Made by a program: the position numbers and the translations under genes. Source: Pseudoduganella sp. (GTDB lineage Bacteria > Pseudomonadota > Gammaproteobacteria > Burkholderiales > Burkholderiaceae_D). Taken from it: a DNA stretch of 47,917 nt. The stretch lies in NCBI GenBank assembly GCA_021323265.1, contig JAJTCO010000018.1, positions 1 through 47,917 on the forward strand, given 5' to 3'. The notes under the pieces are model-generated. The model made no database searches. It saw only the letters and a list, made by a program, of their open reading frames with translations, and had not been told where the DNA came from. Shown here piece by piece: positions 1-8,532 of this stretch; positions within the stretch are counted from its first letter, which is position 1; every line of letters begins with the position of its first letter.

Positions 1-27
1 TAGCGGGATTCTGCGTTGGGCGTGCAT
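1..27 (-). CDS. possible 5' end of a divergent gene (partial)
   Basis: An ATG on the minus strand at 27-25 is preceded by a GGAG-like ribosome site in the reverse complement of 28-40, and nine codons stay open to the window edge. In many betaproteobacteria an RNA methyltransferase gene (trmJ) lies divergent from suhB, so this could be its start. The visible stretch is far too short to identify. Confidence 0.25.
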
Positions 28-136
28 TTTACTCCGCCGGCACAACGCGCCGCTCTTTTTCAATCTTGTCATCATTTCCGCTGCCGGATGCGCGAAGCGT
101 TCCGTGGGCGGCAATGTCTATTTTACGGAAGCTAGT

Positions 137-928
137 ATGCACCCAATGCTGAATACGGCCATCAAGGCCGCGCGCCGTGGCGCCGCTGTCATCAACCGCG
201 CCTCCTTCGACCTGGACCGCGTGAACGTAACTGAAAAGCAACACAACGATTTCGTCACCGACGTCGACCAGGCTGCTGAACAGGCCATCATCGAGGTGCT
301 GCTGAAAGCTTATCCGGAGCACGCCATCTTTGCCGAAGAATCCGGCATCACCGGCACTGTCAATGACGAGAGCGAATACGTGTGGATCATCGATCCACTG
401 GACGGCACCACCAACTTCATGCATGGCTTCCCCCAGTACGCCATTTCCATCGCCCTGCAGCAAAAAGGCGTGGTGACCCAGGCCGTCGTCTACGACCCGG
501 TGCACAACGACCTGTTTACCGCCAGCAAAGGCGCCGGCGCCTACCTGAATGAAAAGCGCATCCGCGTCAACAAGCTCGACCGCATCAGCGGCGCCCTGCT
601 CGCCTCCGGCTACAAGCCGGGCAGCCCGGCCGCCATCGCCGAATTCGCCAAGATGTTCACCATCATGGCCGAACGCTCGCACGGCATCCGCCGCGCCGGC
701 TCGGCCGCGCTGGACCTGGCCTACGTGGCGTGCGGCCGCCTGGATGGCTACTACGAGAAGAACCTCAAGCCGTGGGACATCGCGGCCGGCGCCCTGCTGG
801 TGACCGAAGCGGGCGGCATCGCCGGCGAGTTCAACGGCGAATCGAACTATATGAACACCGGCCACATCATCGCGGCCTCGCCCAAGGTGTTCGGCCAGAT
901 GGTCGGCCTGTTGGCAGAGTTTGCATAA
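137..928 (+). CDS. suhB: inositol-1-monophosphatase family protein (SuhB)
   Basis: This 263-residue protein belongs to the Mg-dependent inositol monophosphatase family, which hydrolyses inositol-1-phosphate. In E. coli SuhB also joins rRNA antitermination complexes. The metal-binding EE pair is at residues 67-68, the DPLDGT signature at 86-91, and the second signature (WDIAAG) is near residue 215. I chose the ATG at 137 rather than the in-frame ATG at 104 because the family starts with MHPMLN and the upstream residues do not resemble it. A clear terminator follows, so it is probably monocistronic. The length is normal. Confidence 0.95.
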   Translation: MHPMLNTAIKAARRGAAVINRASFDLDRVNVTEKQHNDFVTDVDQAAEQAIIEVLLKAYPEHAIFAEESGITGTVNDESEYVWIIDPLDGTTNFMHGFPQYAISIALQQKGVVTQAVVYDPVHNDLFTASKGAGAYLNEKRIRVNKLDRISGALLASGYKPGSPAAIAEFAKMFTIMAERSHGIRRAGSAALDLAYVACGRLDGYYEKNLKPWDIAAGALLVTEAGGIAGEFNGESNYMNTGHIIAASPKVFGQMVGLLAEFA

Positions 929-954
929 AGATAAGCCCGGATTCACTACAAAAG

Positions 955-976
955 AGGCCCGCCAGGGCCTTTTTTG
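955..976 (+). terminator. rho-independent terminator after suhB
   Basis: A 6-bp stem AGGCCC / GGGCCT with a GCCA loop is followed directly by a T-run. It lies 26 bp after the suhB stop and before the helicase gene. Confidence 0.85.
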
Positions 977-1081
977 TTATTGCTGTGCGTCAATCGGCAA
1001 AGCTTTACTGCTATACTTCGCTCAGCGCCGAGGTTTCCTTGCGGCAATAATTTTCATAAAATTTATAGAATAATCATACTT

Positions 1082-2494
1082 ATGTCATTTTCCGATCTCG
1101 GCTTGTCTGATGCCATCGTGCGTGCGGTCGCCGAAACCGGCTACACAGCCCCTACCCCGATCCAGAGCCAGGCGATCCCCGCCGTGCTGAATGGCGGCGA
1201 CCTCTTGGCCGGCGCCCAGACCGGCACCGGCAAGACCGCCGGCTTCACGCTGCCGATCCTGCATCGCCTGTCCACGGACGCCTTCGGCAGCAAGCTGGCC
1301 AACAATACCGGGCCGCGCCCGATCCGCGCCCTGATCCTGACCCCGACCCGCGAACTGGCGGCCCAGGTGGAAGAAAGCGTCAAGACCTACGGCAAGTACA
1401 CCAAGCTGAATTCGGCCGTGATCTTCGGCGGCGTCAGCATCAACCCGCAAATCAAGCTGCTCAAGCACGGCGTCGACATCCTGGTCGCCACGCCGGGCCG
1501 CCTGCTGGACCACATGGGCCAGGGCACCGTCAAGCTCGACAAGATCGAAATCCTGATCCTGGACGAAGCGGACCGCATGCTGGACATGGGCTTCATCCGC
1601 GACATCCGCAAGGTGCTGGCGGCGCTGCCGCCCAAGCGCCAGAACCTGCTGTTCTCGGCCACCTTCTCCGACGAGATCAAGGCGCTGGCCGACGGCCTGC
1701 TGGACAGCCCGAAAACCATCGAAGTGGCACGCCGCAATTCGACGGTGGAAATCATTTCGCAAAAGATCCACCCGGTCGACCGCGACAAGAAGCACCCGAT
1801 GCTGTCGCACCTGATCCGCACCCACGCCTGGACCCAGGTGCTGGTCTTCACCCGCACCAAGCACGGCGCCAACAAGCTGGTCGAGCAACTGGGCAAGGAT
1901 GGCGTGAAAGCCATGGCGATCCACGGCAACAAGAGCCAGACCGCGCGCACCCGCGCGCTGGCCGAGTTCAAGGATGGCACGCTGCAGTGCCTGGTGGCCA
2001 CCGACATCGCCGCGCGCGGCATCGACATCGACCAGCTGCCGCACGTGGTCAACTACGACCTGCCGAACGTGCCGGAAGACTATGTGCACCGCATCGGCCG
2101 TACCGGCCGCGCCGGCGCCAAGGGCGAGGCCGTGTCCCTGGTCTGCGTCGATGAACACGTCATGCTGCGCGACATCGAACGCTTGATCAAGCAGACGCTG
2201 CCGCGCGAAGTCATCGCCGGCTTCGAACCGGACCCGAACGCCAAGCCGCAGCCGATCCAGCTGCGCAGCGGCACCGGCCACCACCAGAACCGCCCGCCGC
2301 GCCAAGGCGGCGGCGGCAACGGCGGCGGCAACCGCAGCCAGAACGGCCAGGGCAAGCCGCGCGTCGCCGCCAACGGCAACAACGCCGGCAGCGCGCCACG
2401 CGGCGCCGCCCCGGCTGCCGTGCGGCGCGACGCCCGTCCGGCCGGCCACGGCGGCCAGCGCCCGGCCAACGCGCCGCGCCAGCGCACGCGCTAA
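1082..2494 (+). CDS. rhlE: DEAD-box ATP-dependent RNA helicase, RhlE type
   Basis: This 470-residue RNA helicase is expected to remodel RNA and ribosome-assembly intermediates in an ATP-dependent way. The Q motif (TPIQSQAIP) is near residue 27, Walker A AQTGTGKT at 45-52, then DEAD, the SAT motif (FSATF), RGIDID and [10 protein letters not shown]. The final 80 residues or so are a basic Gly/Asn/Arg-rich tail typical of RhlE proteins and likely to bind RNA. The frame is open further upstream to 974, but the ATG at 1082 gives the canonical MSFSDLGL start. The leader at 1040-1081 is AT-rich, as is common for cold-responsive helicases. No strong promoter could be fixed. Confidence 0.93.
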   Translation: MSFSDLGLSDAIVRAVAETGYTAPTPIQSQAIPAVLNGGDLLAGAQTGTGKTAGFTLPILHRLSTDAFGSKLANNTGPRPIRALILTPTRELAAQVEESVKTYGKYTKLNSAVIFGGVSINPQIKLLKHGVDILVATPGRLLDHMGQGTVKLDKIEILILDEADRMLDMGFIRDIRKVLAALPPKRQNLLFSATFSDEIKALADGLLDSPKTIEVARRNSTVEIISQKIHPVDRDKKHPMLSHLIRTHAWTQVLVFTRTKHGANKLVEQLGKDGVKAMAIHGNKSQTARTRALAEFKDGTLQCLVATDIAARGIDIDQLPHVVNYDLPNVPEDYVHRIGRTGRAGAKGEAVSLVCVDEHVMLRDIERLIKQTLPREVIAGFEPDPNAKPQPIQLRSGTGHHQNRPPRQGGGGNGGGNRSQNGQGKPRVAANGNNAGSAPRGAAPAAVRRDARPAGHGGQRPANAPRQRTR

Positions 2495-2531
2495 GCGGGC
2501 ACGCCCACCCCGGGGCCGTCTCGGGGCTGGG

Positions 2532-2537
2532 TATAAT
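2532..2537 (+). promoter_or_regulatory. -10 element of hyi (apparently leaderless)
   Basis: A perfect TATAAT ends 7 bp before the hyi ATG, so transcription should begin at or next to the start codon. No Shine-Dalgarno sequence is present. No good -35 hexamer is visible at 16-18 bp. Confidence 0.55.
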
Positions 2538-2544
2538 CCCGGGC

Positions 2545-3315
2545 ATGCCCCGATTCGCTGCCAACCTGTCCATGCTGTTTACCGAAGCGCCGTTCATCGA
2601 GCGCTTCGCGCTGGCGCATGCGGCGGGCTTCCAGGGCGTCGAATTCCTCTTCCCTTATGCCTTCGATGCGGACGCGATCCGCGAGCGCCTGCAGCGCCAC
2701 CAGCTGCAGCTGGTGCTGCACAACCTGCCGCCGGGCGACTGGCAGGCAGGCGAGCGCGGCATGGCGTGCGACCCGCGCCGCTTCGAGGAATTCAAGGACA
2801 GCGTGCACCTCGGCGTCGAGTACGCGCAGGAGCTCGGCACCCCGCGCGTGCACTGCATGGCCGGCCTGCTGCCGGCGGGCGTGGCGCCGGCGCGGGCGCG
2901 CGAGGCCTACATCCGCGCCCTGCAATACGCCGCCGACCAGTTCGCGCCGCTGGGCGTGGAAGTGCTGATCGAACCGATCAACCATTTCGACGTGCCCGGC
3001 TATTTCCTGAACTACAGCCGGCAGGCGCTGGCCATCCTGGCCGACGCCGCGCGCCCCAACCTGTTCCTGCAATACGACATCTACCACATGCAGCGCATGG
3101 AAGGCGAACTGGCCAACACCATCCGCGCCTGCCTGCCCAACATCCGCCACATGCAACTGGCCGACACGCCGGGCCGGCACGAACCGGGCAGCGGCGAAAT
3201 CAACTACCCCTTCCTGTTCCGCCTGCTTGACGAGCTCGGCTACGAAGGCTGGATCGGCTGCGAATACCAGCCGCGCACGCGCACCGAAGACAGCCTGGCC
3301 TGGCGCCGCGCCTGA
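2545..3315 (+). CDS. hyi: hydroxypyruvate isomerase
   Basis: This 256-residue TIM-barrel enzyme is of the xylose-isomerase-like family. Hyi interconverts hydroxypyruvate and tartronate semialdehyde in glyoxylate/glycerate metabolism. The MPRFAANLSMLFTE start, the GVEFLFPY segment, the EPINHFDVPG stretch with its metal-binding Glu, and QYDIYHMQ are all characteristic, and the length matches the family. No gcl or glxR partner is nearby, so it stands alone. The canonical start has no ribosome site and a TATAAT immediately upstream, which suggests a leaderless message. Confidence 0.9.
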   Translation: MPRFAANLSMLFTEAPFIERFALAHAAGFQGVEFLFPYAFDADAIRERLQRHQLQLVLHNLPPGDWQAGERGMACDPRRFEEFKDSVHLGVEYAQELGTPRVHCMAGLLPAGVAPARAREAYIRALQYAADQFAPLGVEVLIEPINHFDVPGYFLNYSRQALAILADAARPNLFLQYDIYHMQRMEGELANTIRACLPNIRHMQLADTPGRHEPGSGEINYPFLFRLLDELGYEGWIGCEYQPRTRTEDSLAWRRA

Positions 3316-3317
3316 CC

Positions 3318-3360
3318 TTTGCGCTGGCGCAAATGCGCCGGCCGCGGCAAGGCGCAAGAT
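3318..3360 (+). promoter_or_regulatory. Crp-like palindrome plus -10 in front of the 3388 lipoprotein gene
   Basis: The palindrome TTTGCG-CTGG-CGCAAA lies at 3318-3333. It differs from the window consensus TGTNCG-N4-CGNACA by one symmetrical base per half. After 21 bp comes CAAGAT followed by GG at 3355-3360. Centre-to-start spacing is about -41.5, the same as at the other sites. Confidence 0.55.
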
Positions 3361-3387
3361 GGACTCTGCCGCCCGAGGAGAGCCACC

Positions 3388-4209
3388 ATGAAACGCGCCC
3401 TGCACCTGCTGTCCTGCCTGCTGTCCTGCCTGCTCTTTGCCGCCTGCGCCAGCAACCCGCGCCTGGAAGCGGCGCGCGCCCTGGCCGCCGACGCGCCCAA
3501 GCTGGCCGCGTTCAGCGACCTGAGCCAGCGCTTTCGCGACACCTACCAGCGCCAGCTGCCCTACCTGAGCCCTGCGGCGGCCCGGCGCGAGGAAGCCATC
3601 GACCGCAAGCGGCAGGAAGCCTATCCCGATTGCATCGCCCTGCACGCGGCCACCACCGCTTACCTGCATGCCCTGGGGGCGCTGGCCGGCGGCGCCACCT
3701 ACGACTATGGCGACCAGGTCAAGCAGCTGGCCGCCGGCATCAAGGCTTGGCCGGACACGGGCCTGACCGACCGCCACGTCAACGCCTACGCCGCCCTGGT
3801 GCGCGTGCTGCTGCGCGCCGCCTCCGGGCAGGCGCAGGACCAGGCCGTGCAAGCCCTGCTGCGCGAGGGCGCGCAACCGCTGCAGGACGCGCTCGACGCC
3901 ATGTACACGCTGCTGCGCTACTTCGACAAGAACCACGACAACGAACAACGCACCGTGCTGGGCATGCTGACGGTGGAAATCCCCTACGCCGACGCGCCGC
4001 GCGAGCGCCTGCTGGCGGCCCTGGCGCGCGCCCACGAGCAGGAAAAGCGGCGCGAGTACCGCCTGCTCGGCCTGCGCCACACGCTGGCGGCGCAGCATGT
4101 GGCCGCCCTGCGCGCGCGCCATGCCGACCTGCTGCGCACCCTGTCCCCGCCCCCGGCCGACGCGCCCGGCAGCGAGCCGTCCGCCCCCTTGCAAGGAGCC
4201 CAGCCATGA
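3388..4209 (+). CDS. predicted lipoprotein of unknown function
   Basis: This 273-residue protein has a lipoprotein signal: a hydrophobic segment ending LLFAAC, with the lipidated Cys at residue 20. The rest is mostly alpha-helical, Ala/Arg-rich and without membrane segments, so it should be an outer- or inner-membrane-anchored periplasmic protein. I recognise no family. A good ribosome site (GAGGAG, 3375-3380) fixes the start; the frame is open further upstream. It overlaps the next gene by 4 bases (ATGA), which points to translational coupling and a shared job. A Crp-like box with -10 precedes it. The stress genes at 4716 and 5101 may be co-transcribed. Confidence 0.75.
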   Translation: MKRALHLLSCLLSCLLFAACASNPRLEAARALAADAPKLAAFSDLSQRFRDTYQRQLPYLSPAAARREEAIDRKRQEAYPDCIALHAATTAYLHALGALAGGATYDYGDQVKQLAAGIKAWPDTGLTDRHVNAYAALVRVLLRAASGQAQDQAVQALLREGAQPLQDALDAMYTLLRYFDKNHDNEQRTVLGMLTVEIPYADAPRERLLAALARAHEQEKRREYRLLGLRHTLAAQHVAALRARHADLLRTLSPPPADAPGSEPSAPLQGAQP

Positions 4210-4661
4210 GCCTGACCGCGCGCCTGCCGCACGACCTGGAAGCCCTGGCCGACAGCTTGTCGGCCAGCGCCGACGAACTGCATCAACGCATCATGCGCGG
4301 CATCCGCCGCGAACAGCCGCTGGAGGGCAGCAATGGCGCCGGCGGCCTGTCGCACGGCGCCGCCCAGGCCCTGTTCGAGAACGAGGTAGCCCTGCGCCAG
4401 CAAGCCAACAGCCTGTACGTCGATGCCGCCAGCCATTCGCTGGAAGGGCTGGGCGTCACGCTGGAGGAACTGCTGCGCCTGGCGGACGAGGCGCGCGCGG
4501 CGATCCGCCGCATCGAGCGCGTCAAGGAACTGGCCGGCATCAGCGCCGACTTGCTGGCCCTGACCACGGCCATCGTCGCGGCGCGCCCGGAGCACCTGGC
4601 CGCGCCGCTGCAAAGCCTGCAACGGCACCTGGCCGCACGGCAGGCGCGCGGAAGTGCGTAA
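4206..4661 (+). CDS. small helical protein coupled to the upstream lipoprotein
   Basis: This 151-residue protein has no signal peptide or membrane segment. It is predicted to be nearly all helix, with coiled-coil-like heptads over roughly residues 55-110 (Leu/Ala-rich with Glu and Arg). Its start codon overlaps the stop of the lipoprotein gene (ATGA), so translation is likely coupled. No family is recognised. It may be a cytoplasmic partner of the lipoprotein system, but nothing in the sequence proves this. Confidence 0.7.
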   Translation: MSLTARLPHDLEALADSLSASADELHQRIMRGIRREQPLEGSNGAGGLSHGAAQALFENEVALRQQANSLYVDAASHSLEGLGVTLEELLRLADEARAAIRRIERVKELAGISADLLALTTAIVAARPEHLAAPLQSLQRHLAARQARGSA

Positions 4662-4715
4662 ACAGCGCGGCAGGCATACAATGGTCTTCCGAACAACGCA
4701 TTCGTGGAGACCGTC

Positions 4716-5093
4716 ATGGGCCTGTCGCGCGAACAGCTTGCATCCTTGCAAGCCGCACTGGAGCAACGCAAAGTCGCGCTGCTGCAGCAACTGGCCGGCC
4801 GCATGGACGGCGAGCTGGCGCGCGTGCCCGCGGTGGAGGAAATCGAAACGTCGCCCGCCGACAGCGCCAGCAACCGCACCCTCAACCAGCTGGAGCTGGA
4901 AGCCGACGAACACCGGCAGGCCCAGCTCAGCAGTGTGCGCCACGCGCTGGCCAAGATCGACGATGGCAGCTATGGCCTGTGCGACAATTGCGGCAATGAA
5001 ATTCCGTTCTCCCGCCTGAACGCCCGGCCGGAAGCGCCGCTGTGCATCGCCTGCCAGACGCGGCTCGAGAAGGCCACGGCGGCCCTACGCTGA
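4716..5093 (+). CDS. TraR/DksA-family zinc-finger protein
   Basis: This 125-residue protein has the DksA/TraR C-terminal zinc finger: CDNC near residue 89 and CIAC near residue 110. A coiled-coil N-terminal part (about residues 5-75) precedes it. DksA-like proteins bind in the RNA polymerase secondary channel and adjust promoter use during stress. The tip lacks an obvious DxxDxA motif, so it is probably an accessory paralogue rather than housekeeping DksA. The ATG at 4716 is 5 bp after TGGAGA; an in-frame GTG at 4704 is less well placed. The universal stress gene follows after 7 bp. Confidence 0.85.
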   Translation: MGLSREQLASLQAALEQRKVALLQQLAGRMDGELARVPAVEEIETSPADSASNRTLNQLELEADEHRQAQLSSVRHALAKIDDGSYGLCDNCGNEIPFSRLNARPEAPLCIACQTRLEKATAALR

Positions 5094-5100
5094 GGCAGCC

Positions 5101-6000
5101 ATGGCCTACAAGACCATCCTCGTGCACGTCGATGAAGCGCCCAACAGCGCGGCGCGCATCCTGCTGGCCGGCGAACTGGCGCTGCAGGAAGGCGCCCACG
5201 TGATCGGCGTCGCCGTCACCGGCATCTCGCGCTTCCTGTACCAGAATGAAACGGTGGACGAGCACGATCCCAACCTGGCGCGCCACCTGGCCATCCTGCG
5301 CGAGCGCGCCGGCCATGCCCTGGCGGAGTTCGCCCCGCGCCTGCAGGCGGTGGGCGTGCAATCGTTCGAGCAGCGCATCCTGGACGACGAGGCAAGCGCC
5401 GGCCTGAACCTGATGGCGCGCCATGCCGACCTCGTCATCGTGGGGCAGCTCGACCCGCGCGGGCGCGGCCCCGACGTCCCGGCCGAAGTGCTGGCTGGCA
5501 GCGGCAAGCCGGTCATGGTGCTGCCGCTGAACGCGCGCACCTCGTCCACCATCGCCGTCACCCACGACGGCATTGCCAGTTCCGGCGGTCCGGCCCCGGC
5601 GCGCCACATCCTGCTGGCCTGGAACGCCAGCCGCGAGGCCGGCCGCGCGGCGCAGGACGCGCTGCCCCTGCTGCGCCGCGCCGACAGCGTGACGGTGGCG
5701 ATCTTCGATGCCGAGGTGCGGCCCGGCGTCTTTGGCGAGCCGCCCGGCAGCGCCATCCTGGCCTGGCTGGAACGGCATGGCGTGGGCGCGACCCTGGTGC
5801 TGGGCCGCAGCGAGCGTCAGGGCCTGTTGAAGCGTGCGGGCGACGTGGGCGAACAGTTACTGGCCCTGGCAAGCGAGCGCGATTGCGATTTGCTGGTGAT
5901 GGGGGCCTATGGTCACTCGCGCTTCCGCGAAACCCTGATGGGCGGCGTCACGCGCAGCGTGCTCGACAGCACGACCCTGCCCCTGCTGATGTCGCACTAG
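5101..6000 (+). CDS. universal stress protein, tandem UspA domains
   Basis: This 299-residue protein carries two Usp folds (roughly residues 1-145 and 155-299). The second ends with the nucleotide-binding motif G-x2-G-x9-G-(S/T) type: MGAYGHSRFRETLMGGVTRS. Usp proteins bind ATP or AMP and support survival under stress; no reaction can be assigned. The gene follows the DksA-like gene by 7 bp, suggesting one stress operon. It overlaps the convergent gene at 5997 by 4 bp. Confidence 0.9.
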   Translation: MAYKTILVHVDEAPNSAARILLAGELALQEGAHVIGVAVTGISRFLYQNETVDEHDPNLARHLAILRERAGHALAEFAPRLQAVGVQSFEQRILDDEASAGLNLMARHADLVIVGQLDPRGRGPDVPAEVLAGSGKPVMVLPLNARTSSTIAVTHDGIASSGGPAPARHILLAWNASREAGRAAQDALPLLRRADSVTVAIFDAEVRPGVFGEPPGSAILAWLERHGVGATLVLGRSERQGLLKRAGDVGEQLLALASERDCDLLVMGAYGHSRFRETLMGGVTRSVLDSTTLPLLMSH

Positions 6001-6356
6001 CCACCCGAGGTCCAGGCCTGGCTGCGGATCTTGGCCACCTGGCGCTGTGCCAGCCATTTCCAGATTTGCAGCGCATCTTCCTGCTTGCAGCTCATCTGGC
6101 GCGGCGACGCCAGCGCGATCTCGCAATCGCGGTCCGACCACTCCTCGTAGCGCACGGCGCCGTCCTGCCCCACTTCGACCTGGTACATCAAGCCGTCGTC
6201 ATAGCCGAACTTCAGCGTGGCGCTGCCGGGCACGCCATCCGGACCGTGCACCTTGCCGCCGTACACATCGGCCAGCGCCGCCACCAGCTGGGCTTCGGTC
6301 GGCGCCGCCACATCGCGCCGGTCCGGGCGCGAGAGTACTACCCATGCCTGTGTCAT
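5997..6356 (-). CDS. hypothetical protein, 119 aa
   Basis: A soluble 119-residue protein with no signal peptide or membrane helix and no family I recognise. It is rich in charged residues and has several aromatic positions (YGG, YDDGLMYQVEV, YEEW, WKWL), consistent with a small alpha/beta fold. It converges on the Usp gene with a 4-bp overlap. The upstream region 6357-6530 has AT-rich stretches and a TACAAT on the minus strand around 6466-6471, but no convincing -35. Confidence 0.65.
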   Translation of the reverse strand: MTQAWVVLSRPDRRDVAAPTEAQLVAALADVYGGKVHGPDGVPGSATLKFGYDDGLMYQVEVGQDGAVRYEEWSDRDCEIALASPRQMSCKQEDALQIWKWLAQRQVAKIRSQAWTSGG

Positions 6357-6530
6357 TGACGCTCTCCCTCAAAACAAAGCGCTCGCTTCTTGTGGCAGAT
6401 GATGTACTGGACGGCGCGCCGTGGTCATGATCCACGTCTAGTCGGACGCATGTTCGCTGCTTTGATTGTAGCAACTACCCCCGCGAAAATTACTTTTCAT
6501 ATAGGAGGCGTTTGCATTCCGCAACACCAT
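6357..6530. other. intergenic region without a recognisable gene
   Basis: These 174 bp separate two minus-strand genes. They hold the probable promoter of the 119-residue protein and a single half-site TGTTCG near 6452 with no matching second half at the right distance. No terminator hairpin was found. Confidence 0.5.
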
Positions 6531-7061
6531 TCACACGAATTGTGGAACTGACAAGGGATTGAAATCCTTCCAGTCTCCTTGTTCGATCTTGCCCTCGGAC
6601 CGCTCCACGGCCTGCGCCCCCTGCTGGCGCATGAGATCGATGGCGCGCGGCACGTCGGCCTCGTCCACGGCGACCGCCACCAGCATGCCGGCCTGGCGCG
6701 GCGGCGGACCGGACTCGTCCTTTTCCTTCAGTTCGGAAAAGCTGTACAGGGAACCGACGTGCGCCCCGACCAGCCCGCCCAGCACCGGCCCCAGCGGCCC
6801 GGTGACGGGAATGGTGGCCGCTCCCAGGGCCGCCCCCACGGCCGCCCCCGTCACTTCGCCCTTGGCCAGGCCCTCGGGCGTGTCCTGCGCCCCGGGCGAG
6901 GCGACGCGGTCGCCGCCGGTGGGGATCACGGCGTGCTGCCCGGGCGGGTTGGAATAGAAGGTGCTGATGCGCTCGGCCGCAAAGCCCGCCGCCTGCAGGG
7001 CCGCGCTGGCATCCTGCACTTCATCCTGCAGCTGGAAATGTCCGGCAATAATGGTGCTCAT
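6531..7061 (-). CDS. glycine-zipper general-stress-type protein
   Basis: This 176-residue protein begins with a short alpha/beta domain (about residues 1-45), resembling the N-terminus of general stress protein 17M-like proteins. A Gly/Ala-rich double helix (about residues 72-105, GxxxG-type repeats) could insert in a membrane. The C-terminal domain (about 120-165) repeats the alpha/beta style. There is no signal peptide. A ribosome site (AAGGAG) precedes the ATG. The promoter has a palindrome at 7112-7127 and a CACGCT-GG -10 exactly 21 bp from it, linking it to the envelope-stress set. Confidence 0.75.
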   Translation of the reverse strand: MSTIIAGHFQLQDEVQDASAALQAAGFAAERISTFYSNPPGQHAVIPTGGDRVASPGAQDTPEGLAKGEVTGAAVGAALGAATIPVTGPLGPVLGGLVGAHVGSLYSFSELKEKDESGPPPRQAGMLVAVAVDEADVPRAIDLMRQQGAQAVERSEGKIEQGDWKDFNPLSVPQFV

Positions 7062-7084
7062 GGCGTTCTCCTTGAAAAAGCTCC

Positions 7085-7127
7085 AGCGTGCCCAAGCTTG
7101 GAGGATGCGACAGTTCGATAGCGAACG
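7085..7127 (-). promoter_or_regulatory. Crp-like palindrome plus -10 of the 6531-7061 gene
   Basis: Read on the minus strand the box is CGTTCG-CTAT-CGAACT (7127-7112). After 21 bp comes CACGCT then GG (7090-7085). The inner 14 bases are identical to those of the box at 16771-16786. On the plus strand a TATAAT at 7151-7156 lies 23 bp from the same box and could serve the kinase gene. Confidence 0.6.
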
Positions 7128-7185
7128 CGCACGTATTCAATTTCCCGCCGTATAATCAACTGTCCGTAATGAATGACACTTTGCT

Positions 7186-8532
7186 ATGAGTAGCTTCTAT
7201 GATGAAAGGACGCATGAGCAAACGGCGGTGGCCCTGTCCGAACTGCTGGACGGACACCCGGTGGCGACCTTCGTCATCGACACCAACCACGTCATCACGC
7301 ACTGGAACAAGGCCTGCGAGCACTTGCTGGGCTGGACCACGCAGGAAATGGTGGGCACGCGCCACCACTGGCGCGCCTTCTATACCCGCCCGCGCGCCTT
7401 GCTGGCCGACTTGATCGTCGACGCGATCGACCCCGCCACCGACCAGAATTTCCGCGACAAGTACAAGACGTCGACCCTGATCGACGGCGCCTACGAGGAG
7501 GAAGACTTCTTCCCCAATATCGGCGCGGCCGGCCACTGGCTGCAATTCACGGCCGCCCCGCTGCGCGGGCACGACGGCCAGCTGGTGGGCGCCATCCAGA
7601 GCCTGCGCGACGTCACGGAGCGGCGCGTGGCGGAAAATGCGCTGCGCCAGGCGCACGACAAGCTGGAACAGACGGTGCGCCAGCGCACCGCGCAACTGAC
7701 GCGCACCCAGCAGCAGCTGGTGCAGTCGGACAAGCTGGCCTCGATCGGCCAGCTGGCCGCCGGCGTCGCGCACGAAATCAACAACCCGATCGGCTACATC
7801 TTCTCCAACTTCGGCACCCTGCAAAGCTACCTGGACAGCCTGTTCGCCATGCTCGACGCCTACCAGGCGGCGGAACAAGCCATCGGCGAGCCGGCCGTCG
7901 CGGCGCACCTGCAGGCCATGCGCGAGCAGGTGGAACTGGACTTCCTGCGCCAGGACATCCCCACCCTGATGCAGGAGTCGAAGGAAGGCATCGTGCGCGT
8001 GCGCCACATCGTGCAGGACTTGAAGGATTTTTCGCGCGTGGACAACCAGCAGGACTGGGTCTGGGCCGACCTGCGCCATGGCATCGACTCCACCCTCAAC
8101 ATCGTCGCCAACGAAATCAAGTACAAGGCCGACGTGGTGCGCGCCTATGAGGAAATTCCCGACATCGAATGCCTGCCGCAGCAGATCAACCAGGTCGTCA
8201 TGAACCTGCTGGTCAATGCGGCGCACGCCATCGGCCCCACGCGCGGGCGCATCGAACTGCGCACCGGCTGCGAGGGCGACAACGTCTGGTTCAGCGTGAG
8301 CGACAACGGCAGCGGCATCTCGCCGGAAAACCTGCGCCGCATCTTCGATCCCTTTTTCACCACCAAGGAAGTGGGCAAAGGCACAGGCCTCGGCCTGTCG
8401 CTCTCGTACGGCATCGTGCAGAAGCACCGCGGCCGCATCGACGTCGAATCCGTGCTGGGCCAGGGGACGACCTTCCGCGTGACCCTGCCCAAGCACCATC
8501 CTGCCAACGAACAGAAGGAAGCTACCCCATGA
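7186..8532 (+). CDS. PAS-domain sensor histidine kinase
   Basis: A 448-residue cytoplasmic sensor kinase with no membrane segment. A PAS domain occupies about residues 14-148, a coiled-coil linker about 150-182, and the dimerisation/phosphoacceptor domain has the H-box AAGVAHEINNP with His196. The ATP-binding domain shows N (NLLVNAAHAIG), G1 (DNGSGI), F (FDPFFTT) and G2 (GTGLGLS) boxes. Signal input is probably through the PAS cofactor, which cannot be identified. It overlaps the response-regulator gene by 4 bp (ATGA), so the two form a pair. A TATAAT lies at 7151-7156. Confidence 0.9.
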   Translation: MSSFYDERTHEQTAVALSELLDGHPVATFVIDTNHVITHWNKACEHLLGWTTQEMVGTRHHWRAFYTRPRALLADLIVDAIDPATDQNFRDKYKTSTLIDGAYEEEDFFPNIGAAGHWLQFTAAPLRGHDGQLVGAIQSLRDVTERRVAENALRQAHDKLEQTVRQRTAQLTRTQQQLVQSDKLASIGQLAAGVAHEINNPIGYIFSNFGTLQSYLDSLFAMLDAYQAAEQAIGEPAVAAHLQAMREQVELDFLRQDIPTLMQESKEGIVRVRHIVQDLKDFSRVDNQQDWVWADLRHGIDSTLNIVANEIKYKADVVRAYEEIPDIECLPQQINQVVMNLLVNAAHAIGPTRGRIELRTGCEGDNVWFSVSDNGSGISPENLRRIFDPFFTTKEVGKGTGLGLSLSYGIVQKHRGRIDVESVLGQGTTFRVTLPKHHPANEQKEATP

